64,000 nt of DNA from Climacium dendroides (Eukaryota > Streptophyta > Bryopsida > Hypnales > Climaciaceae). Shown here piece after piece: positions 58,361-64,000 of the stretch; positions within the stretch are counted from its first letter, which is position 1, and every line of letters begins with the position of its first letter. Below the pieces are notes generated by a model. It ran no database searches. It was not told where the DNA came from and saw only the letters and a program-made list of their open reading frames with translations. A program made the translations under genes and the position numbers. Where the stretch lies: contig OX467089.1 in assembly GCA_950106755.1 (NCBI GenBank), forward strand, positions 26,765,345 through 26,829,344, written 5' to 3'.

Positions 58361-58743
58361 AAGAGCACCACCACCACCTTCGCCCAGACTCCATGGCAGG
58401 GAAAATTGCTTCAAAAGGACACACATGAAAGAAGTGTTTGGAAAAGGTGACTTAATTCCTTTTGTGGAATGGTGGCTCAACAATCAATATTGGGAGGTCA
58501 ATGCAGATGCTCTAAATCAGGTTGTTTATATGTTTAATTTGTTATTGTGAGATTTCCTGGATCATGCATCCCTTAGTCACATTCTTGGTACCATTGGAAA
58601 GTGCTCTGCAAGGAGAGGTTCATGGATTTTGTTTTGTGACATTGGGACCTATATAGTATGAGGATAATTGAATTTCAAAGTTTTCATGAATTAAAAAATT
58701 AAAAAATAACTTTTCCTTTTATTTTATCACATGGTGGCAACCG
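58361..58743. other. Intergenic DNA
   Basis: No gene recognised; the 60-codon minus-strand frame at 58301-58483 has no identifiable domain. Confidence 0.45.
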
Positions 58744-59216
58744 CACTAAGGTAAGACAGCCCATTGTGGTCAAATGACCTATTGTGGTCGCCTAAGAAAT
58801 GGCTCATTGTGGATTTTTTTCAGGATGTGGGATGTGGGCAACAATGCATGTCTTACATGACAGCAATGGAGTGAACACTGACCTCATTAGGAACTTCTAA
58901 GTTTTTAGTGTGAAGTCCATTGTAAAATTGACTTTTTTTTGGCCTTCTGTAATAGAAAATATTTTGACTGCATTAAGCAATGAGATGAGCATTACAGATT
59001 TAGATTTTGTTGGTCTTAAAGTAGTCTATAGACTCTTTTGGGCTTATTGCTTCAGAAATTCTTAGTGAATTCATACTTTGTCAAAAAAAAATTAATTTCA
59101 ATTACACTTGCTGTTTCTCACACTTGTAGTAATGTGGGAAAAAAATTGAAAAATTTCAGCAACAAGATGATGCCAAACTTCTCATTCTGACCACAATGGG
59201 CTGGCTTACCTCAGTG
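58744..59216 (+). mobile_element. CACTA-like TIR element (473 bp)
   Basis: The terminal 29 bases are inverted repeats with 27 matches: CACTAAGGTAAGACAGCCC, then ATTGTGGTCA on the left; CACTGAGGTAAGCCAGCCC, then ATTGTGGTCA read inward from the right. CACT-initial ends suggest the CACTA superfamily, but no 3-bp duplication is visible. A second, inverted and more diverged copy lies at 48836-49308. Confidence 0.75.
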
Positions 59217-59600
59217 TAAATGTCGTTCCATGGCTCAGGTAAGAAGTTTTAAGTTGAATGGAAAGAAAGTACATGAAATCAGCTTCCGGGAGCTTTTTCA
59301 GAAAGTAGGTAGGATGTGCAGAGCGTAAGCCTAAGCATCATCAATTCAGTTTGTAAGTTCAGTTTGCTGCCATGGTTTGCCTCCCTTGCAGCAGTTCAAA
59401 GGACAATTACAATATTTGAGTCAGTTGCACATTATTGAGTCATACACTGGGAGAGTCGGAGACAGGGAAGGGAGACAAGCCTAGTTTACTATTCAGCTTA
59501 AGCTTACCATGCAAACTAGCATGGTATGGGGGCACTTGTTTTTCAGAGGTGTGTGCTTGCATAATTCACGAACCAACCCCAAAATGAATGATAATTTTCC
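59217..59600. other. Intergenic DNA
   Basis: No gene recognised. TACCATGC and GCATGGTA form a small hairpin near 59508-59529. Confidence 0.45.
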
Positions 59601-59617
59601 AATTAAAATTGTAATTC

Positions 59618-60190
59618 CTAGTTATTTTTGGAAATGGTTTGCCTTGAAATTATCAAACCATTTGTAGAGTGGAGTCTTGAATATCCTATAAACAATATCC
59701 ATAACCACTCTTCCATGCATCTAATAGTATTTAAGTACTTACCCAAGTTAAAAGGAGGAAGAGGATCATGTATATATACACCCTCTTCAAATCTGTCAAA
59801 GTGTAGTGTTGTCATTAGTCCCAAATCTAGTGTATCTAAAATCATTGCCAAAATCTTTATTACCACCTTTTTGCAAGTGTAAATCCATTTTTCTACCATC
59901 ATGTTTATATGATGCTCAATGGGGGGGGTCAACGATTTGGCAGCCATTTGTACCAAAGAATGGATCCAGTACCACACCTTTGGAACAAAATGGTACTTAA
60001 ATGGTGGAAAATTGCTAGAAAACTTCATATTAAGAAAATTCTTGAATGAAATTATCAGACTATGGATGAAAATCAAATTATAGATATGTGATATGCACTA
60101 ATGTGATATTCTCTATTCAATATGTAGATGAATGTTGAAATTTGGAGTATGGTTATATCACTTTGGCATTTCATAAAAATGAAAACCAAA
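59618..60190 (-). repeat. Three-copy repeat, longest copy, with a 152-codon frame
   Basis: The minus-strand frame 60076-59618 is open for 152 codons (MIFIHSLIISFKNF at the start, YHFVPKVWYWIHSL, GGG-free EEGVYIHDPLPPFNLGKYL). The copies at about 42260-42560 and 53976-54250 share its upstream DNA, and the second also shares the YHFVP-coding stretch, but both are closed by stops. Leu/Ile/Trp-rich without a recognised domain. Most likely a decayed transposon protein; a real gene cannot be excluded. Confidence 0.45.
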
Positions 60191-60613
60191 CAAAACTAGT
60201 CATGTGGGCACTATAGTAATTTTTTTTCAAAATAAACAGATTTGGATGATTTTTTCAACAATATTGGGGCCAAAAATAGGATGACGGAATTAGACAACAA
60301 ATGGAAATGGGCTTGTCTACCTTAAGGTAGAGACCTTCCAAAATGTCAACCTTTTTTGCTATTGTGCCCATTTACTATTTTTGTAATGATCTAAATTTTC
60401 ATATTTTCTTGTTGGCAACGTAAAAGGAGGTTCCAATGCACCTAAGAATGCAACTTTCAGATTATGTATGCAAAAGTTATGAAGGGTCAAAGTCTTTTAA
60501 GGTATAGGTTCTAAAATAATTTTTCTACATAGGAACATATTGATTTTGGAAATGTAACCCAAGTGATGATGGTTGTTTTGGTTTAGTGGAGCATTTGGAG
60601 ATGCCCACCTTAA

Positions 60614-60833
60614 CCTTTAAAGAATAGACTAGTCATCTTAGAATTTATTCTTTTGGGTACTATGTAAATCATTTGTTTAAGAAAAACCATAGCACTTATT
60701 AGAGGTCAAATTATTGTACAAGACCTCCACTTTTTATACAAAATTTCAAGGATGAACATCTACATTTCTATTTCACATAAAAGGATTTTCTATCATCCAC
60801 CGGACAATAACCATCCGTGGTGTCGTTCAAGGG
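60614..60833 (-). mobile_element. TTAA family 2 element, minus orientation (220 bp)
   Basis: TTAA at 60610-60613 and TTAG at 60834-60837 flank it. Its right end read inward is CCCTTGAACGACACCACGGA. The complement of the interior keeps the GTGGATGATAGAAAATCC and TGTTCATCC core. Confidence 0.7.
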
Positions 60834-60837
60834 TTAG

Positions 60838-63800
60838 AGTTGGGAACCTCAATGCAAACAATATATTAGCCCCTCCAAATAAACTTCAAACTTTTCGCTC
60901 ATTTGTAATTAGAGCTTGAAATTTTTGTCATTGGAAGCACATTCAAAAGGGATTTGAATAGGCCCAAGAAAACTCAAGTTTAGACATTGGACAATGAAAA
61001 TAAACCTCTTCAAATGCTATCAAAAGACATAAATTATAGAATTTTGAGCAAATCATGGTTACCAATGCACATTGCACTCCATATTGGTGCAATTTCAAGT
61101 TATAATTTGGAGTGTACTAAATTGACACTAGGTTCTTCTAGGCAATCATGTTTAATTATGTACATTTTGTGTCAACAATATCTAGATTTTGGTATCGCTT
61201 TTTGGTTCAAATGCAGATGTCACATTTGGTCAATTTTGATTATAGATATGTACATATACCTTTTACACTCTCTTATGGATGCTTTGAAATCCCTTTGATC
61301 TTGACTCCCAATAGCATCCAACAAAAACTTAGCTTGACAACAAGAATCACACTCCATTATTTATTCCATTGATTTTAGATGATGTGATCTTAATCCTTAA
61401 ATGACATGACATGCCCCTCAAATTTGGTTTCAAGTGAATTTTTGACAAAATTTGGCTTTTAAATTTTTTTGGAAATGTTTCAACCTACTAAATCGACTTC
61501 TAAACTAAATAAGGTTTGCCCCAAACATTACATTTAGGCTTCAAAGTCAAAGCTATGTTCATTGGTTAGTTTAACATGCCTTGACCACCCAAACCTTGGG
61601 CAAGGGGCAAGCCCCATGCCTTACTTCAAGGAGGTTTTTATTTCCCACGAAGAAATATCATTTAAGGATTAATTTATACAACCCTATATTTGGGACCATT
61701 CTACAATATATATATTTAAATATTGCCATTTCAATTTTGGGTTCATTCAACCCGAAGCACTTTGAAGTAATCCTTCAAAAGATCATTTGATGATCACTTA
61801 AGCACCGTAACTAAGGTGGTGATGAGCAGATAACATATTGCTTTTGGAGGTAGTTGCATATATATAATGTTATTATGCTCTCAAAGAACAACATATCAAA
61901 GAACTTTCTCATGTATTTTGATTAATTTGATATTGAAAAAATGAATGTATTATAGATGGATGCTGCAAAATATTTATTGTAGGAAAACAACCATGTCACC
62001 ATATGTTAAAAGTTTTGGGAAAATTATTTTTTTGTAATTTTTTGGTATCAAGGAAAAATCTTATGAGATTATTCTAATTAAAGTGATACCAAAACTTGTT
62101 TTTCTTTAGTCCTCTAATTGACTATGGAGACAACCTTGATCTTTGTGAGGACTTGGAAAAGCTCTATTGATTTCATATATTAGAAATTTGTAATAGTTTT
62201 TTTAAGAATGGATACTAATCATCCTAATCTACATTTGACTGGTTCAAATAGTGAGATGAAGCTATGAGAAGTTTTATTTTGCAGGCAATGAAGCCAAAAA
62301 AAATCATATATAGAGTTGTTTTTTAAATTCAATTTTGGAAATTTCCAAATAAAATAAAAAAAAACATTGGATGTATGTTATTTATTACAATGTCTTCATC
62401 ACTAAGGCTTACAATCTTTTAGTTTCTTGTAAAAGTTATTAGTGATTTGGATTTTTCTTTCATCCAGTACCACCTTCTTCTTTATAATCTTTTTAAAGAT
62501 GAATACGCTTCTTTGGTTAATTTTTTTCGATGTAATCTAAACCCATTTTCCCACATATTGACTAAATCACACAAGTTATGGGACATACATGTTTTTTTTT
62601 TAAAGTTAAAAGATAACTTCACTTTTGGAAATCGCTAAAGAAAATTACTTTTGGCACATCAAAGTTTAGGCACATTGAATTTGCAATTGGTGGTGATTTT
62701 CACCTTAAAATTTTGGAAGGATGTACTTAATAAGTTACTCTTTAGAGGACCAAGTAAACATTCAACATATGCAAGAAATCTTGGATAATTTTGCATGAAG
62801 TCAATTTTAGTAGAATGTTCACAAAAATTAACACAAGGTGTGAGTATGTTCCTCCTTGGTAGGAATATTATTTTTATTCAATAGGGAGTCTAAATCAAAA
62901 GCTATATTGCTATAAACTTATCGGGAAACCCAAGTAGTATTAGGGTATTTTTTGCAAAATTCTTCTTCTACTTCTAAAATTTATCTATATCATGTTACTA
63001 ATATGATATAGGATGCAAATGTCAAGAAAAAATAACCACATGTGTGGTACAATTATCTTATTCTTGGAATTAAACTCTCTTGACCATGTTGGATTATGTG
63101 AGAAAAAAATTCTTATAATTTCAAACATTATAATCTTTCGATCAATATAGTCAAAGTTTTTTTTTTTTTTTTTTCAGTGCTTTAAAATGTGATGATTTTT
63201 CACAATTTTTGCCTAAAGTGTGCCTTAATCCTTTAGGAATTAACTAAAGGATCATAAGATTGAATTTGTTAAATAATAAATAAAGATGAAGATTTTAGCT
63301 TTGTTTTGGGTATAAGTTTTTTGAAGCAATTTTGGACATCAAAACACTACAATAAATTAGGGGTTGAAAATAATTTTCCAACTTTACCATCTACATAAGG
63401 TCACTTTTCCATTGTAGAAGAAAAGAAAAAGAAAAAGAGAGGTAACTCCAATCTAAAAGACCACCATGAATGAAGCATCTATAAAAATGGCTCAACTATC
63501 TAAGCCTCTCCCACTGTAGACTCTAGGGAGACTATTCTTATCATAACATTGAATAACCATACCATACTAGGTAGGTATTATACTTTTCCAGATACTTGGA
63601 AAGGACTTATCAATTAAATCAAAGATTCAAGTTGGTTGAGGAGCCGTGTAAGACAATTTTGTCCATTGTAGGGGTCCGTTTCTCAAGGATGTAAAAGGGA
63701 CCCTTGCCTCATTGATAAACCTCATTGACAAACAATGTTATTATACTTTTGTACACTTATATCAAACTCATAATTTCCTACCTTCCAATTTATTATACCA

Positions 63801-63923
63801 ATGTACATGAAATAGTATTTCACCACCATCCATTATAACTTGTTGACACAAGAATGTTTGATTTAGTTCGGGTTATCCCATTCTTCCTCCATTTTTTCCA
63901 ACATTCTTTCTATTTCCCCCCCT
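60838..63923. other. AT-rich intergenic DNA
   Basis: No gene recognised. The 103-codon frame at 60987-61298 has no identifiable domain. TTAATCCTTAAATGACATGA near 61390 and TTAATCCTTTAGGAATTAA near 63227 resemble TTAA-family ends but lack clear partners. A poly-T run lies near 63158-63174. Confidence 0.4.
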
Positions 63924-63927
63924 TTAA

Positions 63928-64000
63928 CCCTTAAACATTGAGGCAAACATTTTGTGTTTGATGGATGACAAAGGATTTCTCTATGTAGGATATAGGTGCA
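63928..64000 (+). mobile_element. TTAA family 2 element, cut by the window end
   Basis: Starts CCCTTAAACATTGAGGCAAA after TTAA (63924-63927), followed by GATGGATGACAAAGGATTTC and TGTAGGATATAGGTGCA at the edge. The right half lies outside the window. Confidence 0.75.

Overview
The window is plant nuclear DNA. The evidence is a complete plant-type COP9 signalosome subunit 2 gene (CSN2) with 12 coding exons and GT-AG introns, plus two intronless genes for a secreted DUF3455-family protein with plant-style promoters (TATA box, ACGTGGC motif, AACAATGGC start context). Intergenic DNA is very AT-rich and full of decayed DNA transposons, while real exons are clearly richer in GC. DUF3455 genes are, as far as I recall, typical of non-seed plants rather than flowering plants, so a bryophyte or other seed-free plant is my best guess; this is inference.

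Layout. 1-5.4 kb: AT-rich repeats, a three-unit tandem repeat, a foldback element and a nested pair of TTAA-flanked elements. 5.74-11.30 kb and 16.98-21.40 kb: two copies of one duplicated segment about 11.2 kb apart, each with a DUF3455 gene, its promoter and a broken 3' fragment of a further DUF3455 gene. The two genes differ at 10 of 591 coding positions, but the downstream flanks are far more diverged and carry copy-specific insertions. Between the copies (12.4-15.6 kb, minus strand) lies a dead hAT transposase gene, itself invaded by a hAT-like element and a foldback element. 21.4-32.5 kb: gene-poor, with more transposon relics, including a hAT-like element with an exact 8-bp target duplication that contains a second insertion with its own 6-bp duplication.

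32.54-37.9 kb: CSN2, the only certain housekeeping gene. Splicing a 10-nt first coding exon (ATGGATTCAG) to exon 2 across a 1011-bp intron gives a 439-residue protein, collinear with plant CSN2 throughout. Intron 1 holds three telo-box motifs. 38-64 kb: no convincing gene; a dense set of short non-autonomous elements, among them at least two related TTAA-flanked families with CCCTWWA-type ends (piggyBac-like in structure), a Stowaway element, CACTA-like elements, a long inverted-repeat element with a GC-rich core, and a three-copy repeat carrying a 152-codon reading frame.

I found no tRNA, rRNA or CRISPR array, and no operon-like system. The most novel content is the TTAA-flanked element families with nested insertions that document the target site, and the DUF3455 duplication with its sharp drop in identity. 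All boundaries were read by eye; those called approximate could move by tens of bases.
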